Positions 53,258 to 63,259 of a stretch of 64,000 bases of DNA are shown here, in pieces; position 1 is the stretch's first letter, and each line of letters starts with the position of its first letter. Position numbers and translations under genes: made by a program. Under the pieces are notes generated by a model. The model made no database searches and was not told where the DNA came from. It saw nothing but the letters and a program-made list of their open reading frames with translations. Source of the stretch: Streptomyces sp. CB09001. Its GTDB lineage: Bacteria > Actinomycetota > Actinomycetes > Streptomycetales > Streptomycetaceae. The stretch lies in assembly GCF_003369795.1 (NCBI RefSeq), contig NZ_CP026730.1, positions 1,922,001 through 1,986,000 of the forward strand, given 5' to 3'.

Positions 53258-54523
53258 CTATGCGACGAGGCTTTCGAGCGATACGTGCGGGTTCGCCAGG
53301 GCCTCCGTGTCCACCTGGGACTTCGAGCGGATCAGCTGCTGGATCGGCTCCGTGACGTCCCACACGTTGACGTTCATCCCGGCCAGCACCCGGCCCTCCT
53401 TCACCCAGAAGGCGATGAACTCGCGCTTCGCCGCGTCCCCGCGGATCACCACCTGGTCGTACGACCCGGCCGGCGCCCAGCCGGAGTACTCCATGCCCAG
53501 GTCGTACTGGTCGGTGAAGAAGTAGGGCACGCGGTCGTGGGCGAGGCCCCTGCCGAGCATCGCGCGGGCGGCGGCCGGCCCGCCGTTCAGGGCGTTGGCC
53601 CAGTGCTCCACGCGCAGGCTGGTGTCGAAGAGGGCGTGGTGGAAGGAGGCGACGTCACCGGCGGCGTAGACGTCGGGGTCGGAGGTGCGCAGGTGGTCGT
53701 CGACGACGATGCCGCCGCCGTGGGCGCGGTCGGCGATCTCCAGCCCGGCGGCCTGGGCGAGCGCGGTGCGCGGGGCGGCGCCGATGGCGGCGAGCACGTC
53801 GTGCGCGGGGTGCTCGTCGCCGTCGTCGGTGCGGGCGGCCAGCACCACACCGTCCTGGCCGACGATCTCGGTCAGCTTCACGCCGAAGCGGAAGCGGACG
53901 CCGCGCGACTCGTGCAGCTCGGCGAAGACGGCGCCCAGCTCGGGACCGAGGACACCGTGCAGTGGGGTGGGGGCGGGCTCGATGACGGTGACCTCCGCAC
54001 CGTACTCGCGGGCCGCGGCCGCGACCTCCAGGCCGATCCAGCCCGCGCCGGCGATCACCAGGTGTCCGTTGTCCCGGCCGAGGGAGGCGAGGACGCCCTT
54101 GAGGCGCTCGGCGTGGGCCAGGCGGCGCAGGTGGTGGACGCCCGCGAGGCCGGTGCCGGGGACGTCCAGGCGACGGGGCTCGGCGCCGGTCGCGATGAGC
54201 AGCTTGTCGTACCTGACGTGGGTGCCGTCGTCGCCGTAGTGGACGGTCTTGGCGGCGCGGTCGATCGCGACGACGGTCTGGCCGAGGTGCAGCTCGATGT
54301 CGTGCCGCGCGTACCAGGCGGGCTCGTGCACGAAGACGCTGTCGCGCTCCTCCTTGCCCAGGAGGTAGCCCTTGGACAGCGGCGGGCGCTCGTAGGGGTG
54401 GTCGCGTTCGTCGCAGACGAGGATCACCCGGCCGGTGAAGCCCTCCGTGCGGAGCGTCTCCGCCGCCTTCGCGCCCGCCAGGCCGCCTCCGACGATGACG
54501 AATGTCTGATCCGCGTCGACCAC
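53258..54523 (-). CDS. NAD(P)H-dependent flavoprotein reductase, ferredoxin-reductase type
   Basis: The product has 421 residues. FAD motif FVIVGGGLAGAKAAETL, NAD motif LVIAGAGWIGLEVAAAAREYG, and the second FAD site DVYAAGDVASF are in the order of rubredoxin and ferredoxin reductases (pyridine nucleotide-disulfide fold). The C-terminal reductase domain (YFFTDQYDLGMEYSG) is present. There is no redox-active cysteine pair. The GTG at 54523 is preceded by GAGGAGG. It transfers electrons from NAD(P)H to a ferredoxin or P450 partner not encoded nearby. Confidence 0.85.
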   Translation of the reverse strand: MVDADQTFVIVGGGLAGAKAAETLRTEGFTGRVILVCDERDHPYERPPLSKGYLLGKEERDSVFVHEPAWYARHDIELHLGQTVVAIDRAAKTVHYGDDGTHVRYDKLLIATGAEPRRLDVPGTGLAGVHHLRRLAHAERLKGVLASLGRDNGHLVIAGAGWIGLEVAAAAREYGAEVTVIEPAPTPLHGVLGPELGAVFAELHESRGVRFRFGVKLTEIVGQDGVVLAARTDDGDEHPAHDVLAAIGAAPRTALAQAAGLEIADRAHGGGIVVDDHLRTSDPDVYAAGDVASFHHALFDTSLRVEHWANALNGGPAAARAMLGRGLAHDRVPYFFTDQYDLGMEYSGWAPAGSYDQVVIRGDAAKREFIAFWVKEGRVLAGMNVNVWDVTEPIQQLIRSKSQVDTEALANPHVSLESLVA

Positions 54524-54663
54524 TTGTTTGCCTCCTCGTCAGGGTGCCGCCACATGCGAGCGTCCCGCACGCGGCGTGGTGCGGGAAGGGGCAGTGACCC
54601 GATCAGGCCACGGAGTGCCGCGATCCGGGCCATGTTCGGGCCATGCCCGTCCCGCCGCCAGTC

Positions 54664-55938
54664 TCATGGATGCCCCGTCAGGCGGGCGTGAAGCGAGCGG
54701 GCCGAGGCGTCCGTGAGGGAGGCGATCTGGTCGACGATCACCCGTTTGCGGGCCCGGTCGTCGGCGGCCCCGTCGAACAGCGCGCGGAACTGGGGGTCGA
54801 GCCCGTCCGGCGCGCGGGCGGTGAGCGCCTCGGCCAGCTCGGCGACAACGATCCGCTGGTCGGCGCGGAGCCGCTCCTGCTCGGTGCGCTGCATGACGTA
54901 GCGGACGGCGACCGCCTTGAGGACGGCGCACTCCAGGCGGGTCTCGCGGGGCACGACCAGCTCGGCGGTGTACCGGGTGAGCCGGCCGTCCCCGTACGCG
55001 GCCCGGGTGGCGGTCTCGGCGGCCAGGCAGAAACGGCCGATGAGCTGGCTGGTGGCGTCCTTCAGCCGGGCCTGGGCGACCGCCGAGCCGTCGTATCCGT
55101 GCGGCCACCAGTCCTGGGCGAGGAGGCGGTCGAGGGCGGCGGCGAGTTCGGCGTGGTCGGTGCCGGCGGGGACGTAACGTCCGACGGCGACGTCGAACAC
55201 GGCCTCGCGCTCGGGGTCGGCGAGCAGGCAGTTCGGGTCGATGTGACCGGCGTGCAGGCCGTCCTCGACGTCGTGCACGGAGTACGCGACGTCGTCGGCC
55301 CAGTCCATGACCTGGGCCTCGAAGCAGGTACGGGCGCCGGGGGCGTCCTTGCGGAGCCACTCGAAGACGGGCCGGTCGTCGTCGTACACCCCGAACTTGG
55401 GCGAGGCGGGGACGGAGGGGTGGGCACCGCGGGGCCACGGGTACTTGGTGGCGGCGTCGAGCGCGGCGCGGGTGAGGTTGAGCCCGACGGAGCCGTCCTC
55501 GGTGAACCGCTTGGGCTCGATGCGGGTGAGGAGCCTGAGCGACTGGGCGTTGCCCTCGAAGCCGCCGCAGTCCTCGGCGAAGGCGTTGAGCGCCTGTTCG
55601 CCGTTGTGACCGAAGGGCGGGTGGCCCAGGTCGTGCGCGAGGCAGGCCGCCTCGACGAGGTCCGGGTCGCACCCGAGTGCGGCGCCCAGCTCCCGGCCGA
55701 CCTGGGCGCACTCCAGGGAGTGCGTGAGGCGGGTGCGGGGGCTGGCGTCCCAGACGGGGCTGCCCTCCCCCGGCGCGACGACCTGCGTCTTCCCGGCGAG
55801 GCGGCGCAGCGCGGCGGAGTGCAGGATGCGGGCGCGGTCGCGCTGGAAGGCGGTGCGGCCGGGGCGTTTGTCCGGCTCGGGGGCGTAGCGGGCCACTGAC
55901 GTGGGGTCGTACGGGTTGGGGGGTGCGGTGCCTTCCAT
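54664..55938 (-). CDS. dgt: Deoxyguanosinetriphosphate triphosphohydrolase-like protein
   Basis: The product has 424 residues. HD-domain metal ligands: [17 protein letters not shown] (His), [17 protein letters not shown] (His-Asp pair), and a distal Asp in [17 protein letters not shown]. It hydrolyses dNTPs to nucleoside and tripolyphosphate. The start is ATG 55938 ([18 protein letters not shown]). It sits between genes of unrelated function, in the same order I recall for other Streptomyces. Confidence 0.9.
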   Translation of the reverse strand: MEGTAPPNPYDPTSVARYAPEPDKRPGRTAFQRDRARILHSAALRRLAGKTQVVAPGEGSPVWDASPRTRLTHSLECAQVGRELGAALGCDPDLVEAACLAHDLGHPPFGHNGEQALNAFAEDCGGFEGNAQSLRLLTRIEPKRFTEDGSVGLNLTRAALDAATKYPWPRGAHPSVPASPKFGVYDDDRPVFEWLRKDAPGARTCFEAQVMDWADDVAYSVHDVEDGLHAGHIDPNCLLADPEREAVFDVAVGRYVPAGTDHAELAAALDRLLAQDWWPHGYDGSAVAQARLKDATSQLIGRFCLAAETATRAAYGDGRLTRYTAELVVPRETRLECAVLKAVAVRYVMQRTEQERLRADQRIVVAELAEALTARAPDGLDPQFRALFDGAADDRARKRVIVDQIASLTDASARSLHARLTGHP

Positions 55939-55997
55939 GCCGTGAACAGTATGCGGAAGGTGTGACAGGTGGGGGTCCACTCGTCTGCCTGGTGCGG

Positions 55998-56813
55998 TTA
56001 TCCGGCGAGTGCGGGTTCGGTTGTGGCCGGCCGCGCAGTTCCCCGCGCCTCTTTGCCGGCGTTGCCCGTGCCGCCTCTTCCGCGTGCCCGGTCGTAGCGG
56101 TGCAGGAGCAGGCGGGCGATCGACGGGTGGGTGCCCAGGGGGGCGGCGGCGATCCAGGGGGCCGCTGCCGCGCACTCGGTCGCGAAGCGGCCCGGGGCGG
56201 TGAAGCAGGAGGCGACGGCGACCCTGCAGTAGCCCCGGTCCGTCAGCGCGCGTACGGCCTCCGGGACCGTCGGGGCCGCCGCCGAGGCGTACGCCGGGAC
56301 GACCGGGACGCCGAGGCGGGCGGCGAGGAGCGCCGCCGTGCGGGCGGTGTCGGCCCGGGACTCCGGGTCCCGGGAGCCCGCCGAGGCGAGGACGACGGCG
56401 TGGTCCGTGCCCGCGCGGGTGGGCCAGCCGGCCTCCGTGAGGCGGGCCTGGAGGGCGTCCACCAGGAGGGGGTGCGGGCCGAGCGGGGCGGCCACGCGGG
56501 TGCGGGCCGGGGATGCCGCGGCCAGCTCCGGGATGTCCCGCTTGACGTGGTGGCCGCGGCTGAGCAGGAGCGGGACGAGGACCGCCGCCCCGTCGCCGAG
56601 GGCGGTGAGCGTGTCCGGCAGCAGGGGCTCGTTCAGCTCGACGTGGCCGAGGTGCACCGGCAGGGCGGGGCGCAGGGCGCGGACCCGGTCGAGGAGGGCC
56701 CGTACGGTGCTGAGCGCGCGCGGGTCGCGGCTGCCGTGGGCGACGACGACCAGGGCGGGGATGCCGCCGGTGGCCGGGGTGGTCCTGTTGCTCGTCACTG
56801 TCGTCGCCGTCAT
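55998..56813 (-). CDS. CbiX/SirB-type sirohydrochlorin chelatase
   Basis: The product has 271 residues. The N-terminal half carries [14 protein letters not shown] with the catalytic His and [15 protein letters not shown]. The C-terminal half repeats the fold ([16 protein letters not shown]) without the histidine, so this is a duplicated chelatase with one site. It inserts Fe or Co into sirohydrochlorin. Siroheme is the cofactor of assimilatory nitrite reductase, and nasA is close by. The C-terminal tail is low complexity. Confidence 0.8.
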   Translation of the reverse strand: MTATTVTSNRTTPATGGIPALVVVAHGSRDPRALSTVRALLDRVRALRPALPVHLGHVELNEPLLPDTLTALGDGAAVLVPLLLSRGHHVKRDIPELAAASPARTRVAAPLGPHPLLVDALQARLTEAGWPTRAGTDHAVVLASAGSRDPESRADTARTAALLAARLGVPVVPAYASAAAPTVPEAVRALTDRGYCRVAVASCFTAPGRFATECAAAAPWIAAAPLGTHPSIARLLLHRYDRARGRGGTGNAGKEARGTARPATTEPALAG

Positions 56814-56981
56814 GCACCGAGGGTGGCCGCCGGACGTTGCCGTCCCGTTGCGCGGGTGTCACGGGAATTTTCCGTCGGTTCACACGGTGCCGCCCCCCTC
56901 GTGTGAGCGGTGCCGGGTGAACCGGACGGCCCGCCCGGACGTCCCTGATGGCAGGAACCGACCGGGGAGGGGACCGTCCCG

Positions 56982-57668
56982 ATGCGCCGCCCGAGACTTC
57001 GCAGACCGCGCCTGCCGCGCACCAGGAAGGGGCAGCGGCGGCTGGTGCGGGCGGTGATGGCCGGGTGCGTGCTGGCGCTGCTGCCGGGCGCGTGGCTGCA
57101 CCTGGTCACCGACGACCGGCTGCGCACCGCCGCCGACGTGCCGCGCACCGAGGTCGCGGTCGTGTTCGGGGCCGGGCTGTGGGACGGGGAGCCGTCGCCG
57201 TACCTCGCGCACCGGCTGGACGCGGCGGCACGGCTGTACCGGGCGGGGCGGATCGAGGTGGTGCTCGTGACCGGGGACAACAGCCGCGAGGAGTACGACG
57301 AGCCGGACGCCATGCGCGCCTACCTGGTCCGGCACGGGGTGCCCGACGGGCGGATCGTCAGCGACTACGCGGGGTTCGACACCTGGGACTCCTGCGTCCG
57401 GGCGAAGAAGATCTTCGGAGTCGACCGGGCGGTGCTGATCAGCCAGGGCTTCCACATCCGGCGAGCGGTCGCCCTGTGCCAGGAGGCGGGGGTGGCGTCG
57501 TACGGCGTCGGGGTCGACGACGAGCACGACGTGACCTGGTACTACGGAGGCGCCCGGGAGATCCTCGCGGCGGGCAAGGCGGCGCTGGACGCGGTCTTCG
57601 AGCCGGACCCGCACTTCCTCGGGCCGAGGGAGCCGGGGGTGGCGCGGGCCCTGGCCGACGCCGGATGA
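56982..57668 (+). CDS. SanA/YdcF-like DUF218 membrane-anchored protein
   Basis: The product has 228 residues. A basic N-terminus and a membrane helix ([19 protein letters not shown]) precede the DUF218 domain: [50 protein letters not shown] and [14 protein letters not shown]. The family is linked to envelope integrity and vancomycin sensitivity in enterobacteria. The ATG at 56982 has GGGGAGGGG upstream. Confidence 0.8.
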   Translation: MRRPRLRRPRLPRTRKGQRRLVRAVMAGCVLALLPGAWLHLVTDDRLRTAADVPRTEVAVVFGAGLWDGEPSPYLAHRLDAAARLYRAGRIEVVLVTGDNSREEYDEPDAMRAYLVRHGVPDGRIVSDYAGFDTWDSCVRAKKIFGVDRAVLISQGFHIRRAVALCQEAGVASYGVGVDDEHDVTWYYGGAREILAAGKAALDAVFEPDPHFLGPREPGVARALADAG

Positions 57669-57720
57669 CGCGTCCCTCACCGCGGCCCGGCGGGGGCGGG
57701 GAGGTCGCCGTCCCCGCCGT

Positions 57721-57748
57721 GTAACAGGGCGCCGCCCGGTCGCGTAAC
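57721..57748. promoter_or_regulatory. Candidate GlnR half-sites upstream of nasA
   Basis: GTAAC appears at 57721-57725 and again at 57744-57748, 23 bp start to start. GlnR boxes consist of GTNAC-N6-GAAAC units 22 bp apart, so spacing and the conserved half fit roughly while the GAAAC halves are degenerate. GlnR control of nitrate reductase is established in Streptomyces. The binding claim here is inference. Confidence 0.4.
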
Positions 57749-57771
57749 ACGGCAGCCGCAGGCTGGGCGGC

Positions 57772-60021
57772 ATGCAGAACACCGGCACGCGCAACCCCGC
57801 CACCACCCCCACGCACTGCCCGTACTGCGCGCTGCAGTGCGGGATGAATCTGACGCCCGTCGAGGGCGGGACCGTCGAGGTGTCCGAGCGGGCGGACTTC
57901 CCGGTGAACCGGGGCGCGCTGTGCGGCAAGGGGCGTACGGCGGCGGCGGTGCTGGCGCCGGGGGCGCGGCTGACCTCGCCGTTGGTGCGGTCGGGCGACG
58001 GCACGCTGGTGCCGGCCGGCTGGGACGAGGCGCTGGACCGGATCGCCGGGAACCTGGAGCGCACGCGGGCGCGGTACGGGGCGGACGCGCTGGGGGTGTT
58101 CGGCGGGGGCGGGCTGACCAACGAGAAGGCGTACGCGCTGGGCAAGTTCGCCCGGGTGGTGCTGGGCACCTCGCAGATCGACTACAACGGGCGGTTCTGC
58201 ATGTCGTCGGCCGCGGCGGCCGGGACGAGGGCCTTCGGGCTCGACCGGGGGCTGCCGTTCCCGCTGGAGGACATCCCGAGGACCGGGTGCGTGATCCTCG
58301 TCGGGTCGAACCCGGCGGAGACGATGCCGCCGGCCCTGCGCTACTTCACCGAGCTGCGGGAGAACGGCGGCACCCTGATCGTCGTCGACCCGCGCCGCAC
58401 GAAGACCGCCGACCAGGCCGACCTGCACCTCGCGCCCCGGCCCGGGACCGACCTCGCCCTCGCGCTGGGCATGCTGCACCTGGTGGTCGCCGAGGGCCGG
58501 GTCGACGAGGCGTACGTCGAGGAGCGCACGTCGGGCTGGGAGGAGACGCGGGCGGCGGCGATGGCGCACTGGCCGGAGTACGTGGAGCGGATCACGGGCG
58601 TGTCCGTCCCCGAACTGCGGGAGGCGGTACGGCTGTTCTGCGCGCCCGAGGCGGCGATGGTGCTCACCGCGCGCGGGCCCGAGCAGCAGGCCAAGGGCAC
58701 GGACACGGTGGGCGCCTGGATCAACCTGTGCCTGGCGACCGGGCGGGCCGGGCGGCCGCTGTCCGGGTACGGCTGTCTGACCGGGCAGGGCAACGGGCAG
58801 GGCGGGCGCGAACACGGGCAGAAGGCCGACCAGTTGCCGGGGTACCGCAAGCTGACCGACCCGGCGGCGCGGCGGCACGTGGCCGGGGTGTGGGGCGTGG
58901 ACCCGGACTCGCTGCCGGGTCCGGGGCGCAGTGCGTACGAGCTGCTGGACGCGCTGGGCACGGACGTCAGGTCGCTGCTGGTGATGGGTTCCAACCCGGT
59001 CGTCTCGGCGCCCCGGGCCGCGCACGTCGAGGGGCGGCTGCGGTCGCTGGACTTCCTGGCGGTGTGCGACGTGGTGCTCTCCGAGACCGCGGAACTGGCG
59101 GACGTGGTGCTGCCGGTGACGCAGTGGGCGGAGGAGACGGGGACCACGACGAGTCTGGAGGGGCGGGTGCTGCTGCGGCGGCGCGCGATCACGCCGCCGG
59201 ACGGGGTGCGCGGCGATCTGGAGGTGCTGCACGGGCTGGCCGGGCGGCTCGGCGTGGAGAAGGGGTTCCCGACCGAACCCGAGGAGGTCTTCGAGGAGCT
59301 GCGGCGGGCGAGCGCGGGCGGCCCGGCGGACTACTCCGGGATCGGCTACCGGCGGCTGGCGCGGGAGAACGGCGTGTTCTGGCCGTGCCCGGCGCAACCC
59401 GCGGCCGACGGCACGGACGCCGCCGACACCGACACCGGCAGCGGCAGCGGCAGCGGCAGGGGCGGCGGAACCGGCTCCGGCTCCGGCAGGGACACCCGCA
59501 CCGGCACCGGCAGCAGTACCGCCACGGGCAACGGCAGCGGCCCCCGCACCGCGCCCCACCCCGGCACCCCGCGCCTCTTCCTCGACCGCTTCGCCACCGA
59601 CGACGGCCGGGCCCGCTTCGCGCCCGTGACGCACCGTCCGAGCGCCGAGGAGCCGGACGACGAGTACCCCGTGCTGCTGACCACCGGCCGGGTCGTGTCG
59701 CAGTACCAGTCCGGGGCGCAGACCCGGCGGGTGGCCGAGCTGAACGCCGCCGCGCCGGGGCCGTTCGTGGAGCTGCACCCGCGGCTGGCGGCACGGCTGG
59801 GGGCGGCCGAGGGCGACCCGCTGGCGGTCGTGTCCCGGCGGGGACGGGCGGTGGCACCGGCCCGCATCACCACCGGCATCCGGCCCGACACGGTGTTCAT
59901 GCCCTTCCACTGGCCCGGTGAGGGCCGCGCCAACACCCTGACCAACCCGGCCCTGGACCCGACCTCGGGGATGCCGGAGTTCAAGGTGTGCGCGGTGCGG
60001 GTGGAGACGGTGGCGCGGTAG
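57772..60021 (+). CDS. nasA: Assimilatory nitrate reductase, molybdopterin catalytic subunit
   Basis: The product has 749 residues and is cytoplasmic (no twin-arginine leader). The 4Fe-4S site is Cys16, Cys19, Cys23 and Cys51 (HCPYCALQCGM, ALCGKGR). Molybdopterin-binding blocks include YNGRFCMSSAAAAG, GCVILVGSNPAETMPP, GCLTGQGNGQGG and LLVMGSNPVVS. The C-terminal Mo-co binding domain begins YPVLLTTGRVVSQYQSGAQTRR. A Gly/Ser/Thr linker with hexamer repeats (about 553-590) is inserted just before it, longer than usual. The gene stands alone; nitrite reductase is not in the window. Confidence 0.88.
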   Translation: MQNTGTRNPATTPTHCPYCALQCGMNLTPVEGGTVEVSERADFPVNRGALCGKGRTAAAVLAPGARLTSPLVRSGDGTLVPAGWDEALDRIAGNLERTRARYGADALGVFGGGGLTNEKAYALGKFARVVLGTSQIDYNGRFCMSSAAAAGTRAFGLDRGLPFPLEDIPRTGCVILVGSNPAETMPPALRYFTELRENGGTLIVVDPRRTKTADQADLHLAPRPGTDLALALGMLHLVVAEGRVDEAYVEERTSGWEETRAAAMAHWPEYVERITGVSVPELREAVRLFCAPEAAMVLTARGPEQQAKGTDTVGAWINLCLATGRAGRPLSGYGCLTGQGNGQGGREHGQKADQLPGYRKLTDPAARRHVAGVWGVDPDSLPGPGRSAYELLDALGTDVRSLLVMGSNPVVSAPRAAHVEGRLRSLDFLAVCDVVLSETAELADVVLPVTQWAEETGTTTSLEGRVLLRRRAITPPDGVRGDLEVLHGLAGRLGVEKGFPTEPEEVFEELRRASAGGPADYSGIGYRRLARENGVFWPCPAQPAADGTDAADTDTGSGSGSGRGGGTGSGSGRDTRTGTGSSTATGNGSGPRTAPHPGTPRLFLDRFATDDGRARFAPVTHRPSAEEPDDEYPVLLTTGRVVSQYQSGAQTRRVAELNAAAPGPFVELHPRLAARLGAAEGDPLAVVSRRGRAVAPARITTGIRPDTVFMPFHWPGEGRANTLTNPALDPTSGMPEFKVCAVRVETVAR

Positions 60022-60024
60022 CCG

Positions 60025-60444
60025 TCAGCGCACCGTCCAGTTCCCGCCCTCGACGCGGCGGCCGCGCGCCCCGAGCCGGGCGGCGACGGCCGGTGCGGCG
60101 ACGTAGACCCAGGCCCGGACGGACGCCCCGTCGGCGTCCCGGACGGCCGTCCTGGCCACCCGGTCGTAGAGGTTGTGCGGGTCGCCCGGCACGTACTCCT
60201 CCAGCCGGTCCAGTCCGGCGAGCAGCGCGGCGTACTCGTCGGGCTCGGGGGTGACGATCTCCCCGCTGACGACCCCCTCGGCCGCCTCGACGGCGTACGG
60301 GTGGCCGGGGCCCTCGTAGAGCACGGCCCCGTACAGCCGGGCGGGTTCCTCGGCACGGACGCGTCCGCGCAGGAGGGCGTCGTGGTTCGGTCCCCCGGGG
60401 CGCAGGGTGCCGTAGACGAAGAACGGAAGTCGCGCGGTGTCCAC
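60025..60444 (-). CDS. Gamma-glutamylcyclotransferase-like (AIG2/GGCT) protein
   Basis: The product has 139 residues. PFFVYGTLRPGGPNHDALL is the family's hallmark loop and LDRLEEYVPGD holds the catalytic-type glutamate. It may cleave gamma-glutamyl peptides to 5-oxoproline. GTG start at 60444. It is convergent with nasA; the stop codons are 3 bp apart. Confidence 0.8.
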   Translation of the reverse strand: MDTARLPFFVYGTLRPGGPNHDALLRGRVRAEEPARLYGAVLYEGPGHPYAVEAAEGVVSGEIVTPEPDEYAALLAGLDRLEEYVPGDPHNLYDRVARTAVRDADGASVRAWVYVAAPAVAARLGARGRRVEGGNWTVR

Positions 60445-60610
60445 GGAGGGTCATTCTCTCCACCCATGCCTCCCGCGATCTTCACGGGAGGGCCTATGGA
60501 CACGACATGTCATGGACCTTTAAATCTGAGTCAACATCAACACCTCCCCCCACACGCACCACTCCCCCACCCCCACGCGCCCTCGAGCGCTCCTCCCCGC
60601 AAGGAGTCCG

Positions 60611-62254
60611 ATGAGCCGAATACGGCACGTCAGAGGTTCCCGTCCCGTCCTGGCCGGTACCGCGGCCACCACCGCGACCCTGCTGATCGCCGCCCTCGCG
60701 CCCGGCGCCGCGGCCGCCGACCGGCCGACCCCCGCCGCGGCCCCCGACCTCGCCGCGGCGGCCCTGTCGGAGCACGCCGCCGCCCTGGGCCTGACGGGGG
60801 ACCAGGACACCGAGGTCCGCGACGTCGTCGTCGACGAGGACGGCGCCCGGCACGTCCGCTACGACCGGACCTACCGCGACCTCCCCGTCCTGGGCGGCGA
60901 CTTCGTCGTCCACCTCGCTCCCGACGGCGGCTTCCGCGGCGCCGACCGCGCGACGGACACCCCGCTCGCCCTGCCCACCGTCGCCCCGAAGCTGTCGGCA
61001 CCGAAGGCGGCCGACCTGGCCTCGAACGCGCTGCGCGCCGCCAACCCGGGCGAGCTGCTCAAGAAGCTCACCGCCCGGCCCGAGTTGGTCGTGGACGCCC
61101 TGCACGGGGCCCCGAAGCTGGCCTGGCGGACCGACGCGGCGGCGCTGGACTCCCTCGGCAACCCGGTCGCGCGCACCGTGCTGACCGACGCGGGCACGGG
61201 CGCCCGCATCGACGCCTGGGACACCGTCGAGTCGGCGTCCGGCGACGGGAAGTCGCTGTACGGGGGCACGGTGCCGCTGGAGACGACGCCGTCCGGGTCG
61301 TCGTACGCGCTCAAGGATCCGACGCGCGGCGACACGTACACGGGCGACGCGGAGAACCGGACCGACCTGTGCATCCTCACCATCTGCCTGTCGCGGGCGC
61401 CCGCGACGCTGTTCACCGACGCCGACAACCACTGGGGCACGGGGGCCGCGGACGACCGCGCCTCGGCCGCGGTGGACGCGCAGTACGGCACGGACGCCAC
61501 CTGGGACTACTACGAGGACGTCCACGGGCGCAGCGCCATCGCGGGGGACGGCAGGGGCTCGTACAACCGCGTGCACTACGGCACCCGGTACAACAACGCC
61601 TTCTGGGACGACGGCTGCTTCTGCATGACGTACGGCGACGGCGACGGGACGACCTTCGGGCCGCTGGTCTCGCTGGACGTCGCCGCCCACGAGATGTCGC
61701 ACGGGGTGACGTCGAAGACGGCGGCACTGGCGTACTCGGGCGAGTCCGGCGGGCTGAACGAGGCGACCTCGGACATCTTCGGCGCCCTGGTGGAGTGGCA
61801 CGCGGACAACCCCGCCGACCCCGGGGACTACCTGATCGGCGAGAAGGTCGTCCGGGACGGATTCGGCCGGGACGCCCTGCGCTACCTGGACCGGCCGAGC
61901 CGGGACGGCAGCTCGGCCGACTGCTGGAGCACCTCGCTGGGCGACCTGGACGTCCACTACTCCTCCGGCGTCGCCAACCACTTCGCCTACCTGCTGGCCG
62001 AGGGCAGCGGTGCGCGGACCGTGGGCGGCGTGGCCTACGACTCCCCGACCTGTGACGGCTCCACGGTCTCGGGGATCGGCAGGGACAGGCTCGGCGACAT
62101 CTGGTACCGGGCGCTGACGGTCTACATGACGTCGTCCACCGACTACGCGGGCGCCCGCGCCGCCACCCTGAGCGCGGCCGGCGACCTGTACGGCACCGAC
62201 AGCGCCGAGTACGCCGCGGTCGGCGCGGCGTGGAGCGCGGTGAACGTGGGCTGA
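60611..62254 (+). CDS. Secreted M4 (thermolysin-like) neutral metalloprotease
   Basis: The product has 547 residues. A Sec signal peptide (ATTATLLIAALAPGAAAA), then an FTP/PepSY-type propeptide (about 40-200) precede the catalytic domain. Zinc ligands are His360 and His364 in VAAHEMSHGVT with Glu361 catalytic, and Glu384 in GGLNEATSD. The C-terminal active-site region has VGGVAYDSPTCDG and RALTVYMTSSTDYAGAR. The ATG at 60611 has AAGGAG upstream. It degrades extracellular protein. A LysR regulator follows 75 bp downstream. Confidence 0.9.
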   Translation: MSRIRHVRGSRPVLAGTAATTATLLIAALAPGAAAADRPTPAAAPDLAAAALSEHAAALGLTGDQDTEVRDVVVDEDGARHVRYDRTYRDLPVLGGDFVVHLAPDGGFRGADRATDTPLALPTVAPKLSAPKAADLASNALRAANPGELLKKLTARPELVVDALHGAPKLAWRTDAAALDSLGNPVARTVLTDAGTGARIDAWDTVESASGDGKSLYGGTVPLETTPSGSSYALKDPTRGDTYTGDAENRTDLCILTICLSRAPATLFTDADNHWGTGAADDRASAAVDAQYGTDATWDYYEDVHGRSAIAGDGRGSYNRVHYGTRYNNAFWDDGCFCMTYGDGDGTTFGPLVSLDVAAHEMSHGVTSKTAALAYSGESGGLNEATSDIFGALVEWHADNPADPGDYLIGEKVVRDGFGRDALRYLDRPSRDGSSADCWSTSLGDLDVHYSSGVANHFAYLLAEGSGARTVGGVAYDSPTCDGSTVSGIGRDRLGDIWYRALTVYMTSSTDYAGARAATLSAAGDLYGTDSAEYAAVGAAWSAVNVG

Positions 62255-62329
62255 CCCCGGTCGTCCGGCGCCCGCCTGCCGCGCTCGCTTACGCTTGCCG
62301 CGAGAGCACGAACGAGGGGACGGGAGCCG

Positions 62330-63259
62330 ATGAGCCTGAGGCAGTTCGAGTACGCCCTGGCTGTCGCCGAGGAGGGCTCGGTGACGGCCGCGGCCGAGGC
62401 GCTGCGCGTCGCCCAGCCCTCGGTGTCCCAGCAGATCCGCGGTCTGGAGCGGGACCTCGGCGTGGAGCTGTTCTCCCGCACCCCGACCGGTCTGGTGCCC
62501 ACCGTGGCCGGTCGCGCCTTCCTGCGGGACGCGGAGATCGCGGTGAACGCGGCACGCCGGGCGCGGGCGACGGCGCGGGCCGGCTCCGAGGAGCTGGCGG
62601 GCGAGCTGGTGGTCGCGGTGCAGATGGGCCTGGGCACGCGGCAGCTGCCGGGCGCCCTGAGCGCGCTGCGCCGCCGCTTCCCGCGCCTGGAGGTCACCGT
62701 CTTCGAGGAGCCGAACCCGACGGAGCTGGAGCGGCTGGCCCGCGGCGGCGTGCTGGACCTCGCCCTCATGGCCGGACGGTGCGACGAGGGCCTGTACGAC
62801 GGCCACCACCTGGGCGACGAGGAGTTCGTCGTCGTGCTGGCGGCCGGGCACCCGCGGCTCGCCGCGGACCGGGTCGCGCTGCGGGACCTGGAGCGGGAGC
62901 CGTGGGTGCGTTTCGACCCCGCCAGTGCGCTCGACGGCGTACTGGCGGACGTGCTGCGGGAGAACGGGCTCGCCCCGACCACCGTCGCCCGCCTCTCCCA
63001 GACGGCGACGGCCGTGCGCTGGGCCGCCCACGGCCTCGGGGTGACGTTCGTCCCGGCCTCCGCGGTGCCCCCCGGTCACGAGCACCTGGTGCGCCCGGTG
63101 TTCCCGGCCGTGTCCCAGCCGGTGGTCGCCGCGGTCCGGCCCGGCGCGGGCCCGGCGGAGACGGCGCTGCTGGAGTTCCTGCGCCAGGAGACGTGGTACC
63201 GGCAGGCTCAGAGCTGGGTGGCGCCGCCGTCCACGGCCAGCTCGGCGCCGGTCGTGTAG
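62330..63259 (+). CDS. LysR-family transcriptional regulator
   Basis: The product has 309 residues. N-terminal HTH: SLRQFEYALAVAEEGSVTAAAEALRVAQPSVSQQIRGLERDLG. The effector-binding domain starts near residue 90 (AGELVVAVQMG). The ATG at 62330 has GGGGACGGGAG upstream. It may regulate the preceding protease or the convergent dehydrogenase. Its last 52 bases overlap the end of the latter. Confidence 0.88.
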   Translation: MSLRQFEYALAVAEEGSVTAAAEALRVAQPSVSQQIRGLERDLGVELFSRTPTGLVPTVAGRAFLRDAEIAVNAARRARATARAGSEELAGELVVAVQMGLGTRQLPGALSALRRRFPRLEVTVFEEPNPTELERLARGGVLDLALMAGRCDEGLYDGHHLGDEEFVVVLAAGHPRLAADRVALRDLEREPWVRFDPASALDGVLADVLRENGLAPTTVARLSQTATAVRWAAHGLGVTFVPASAVPPGHEHLVRPVFPAVSQPVVAAVRPGAGPAETALLEFLRQETWYRQAQSWVAPPSTASSAPVV

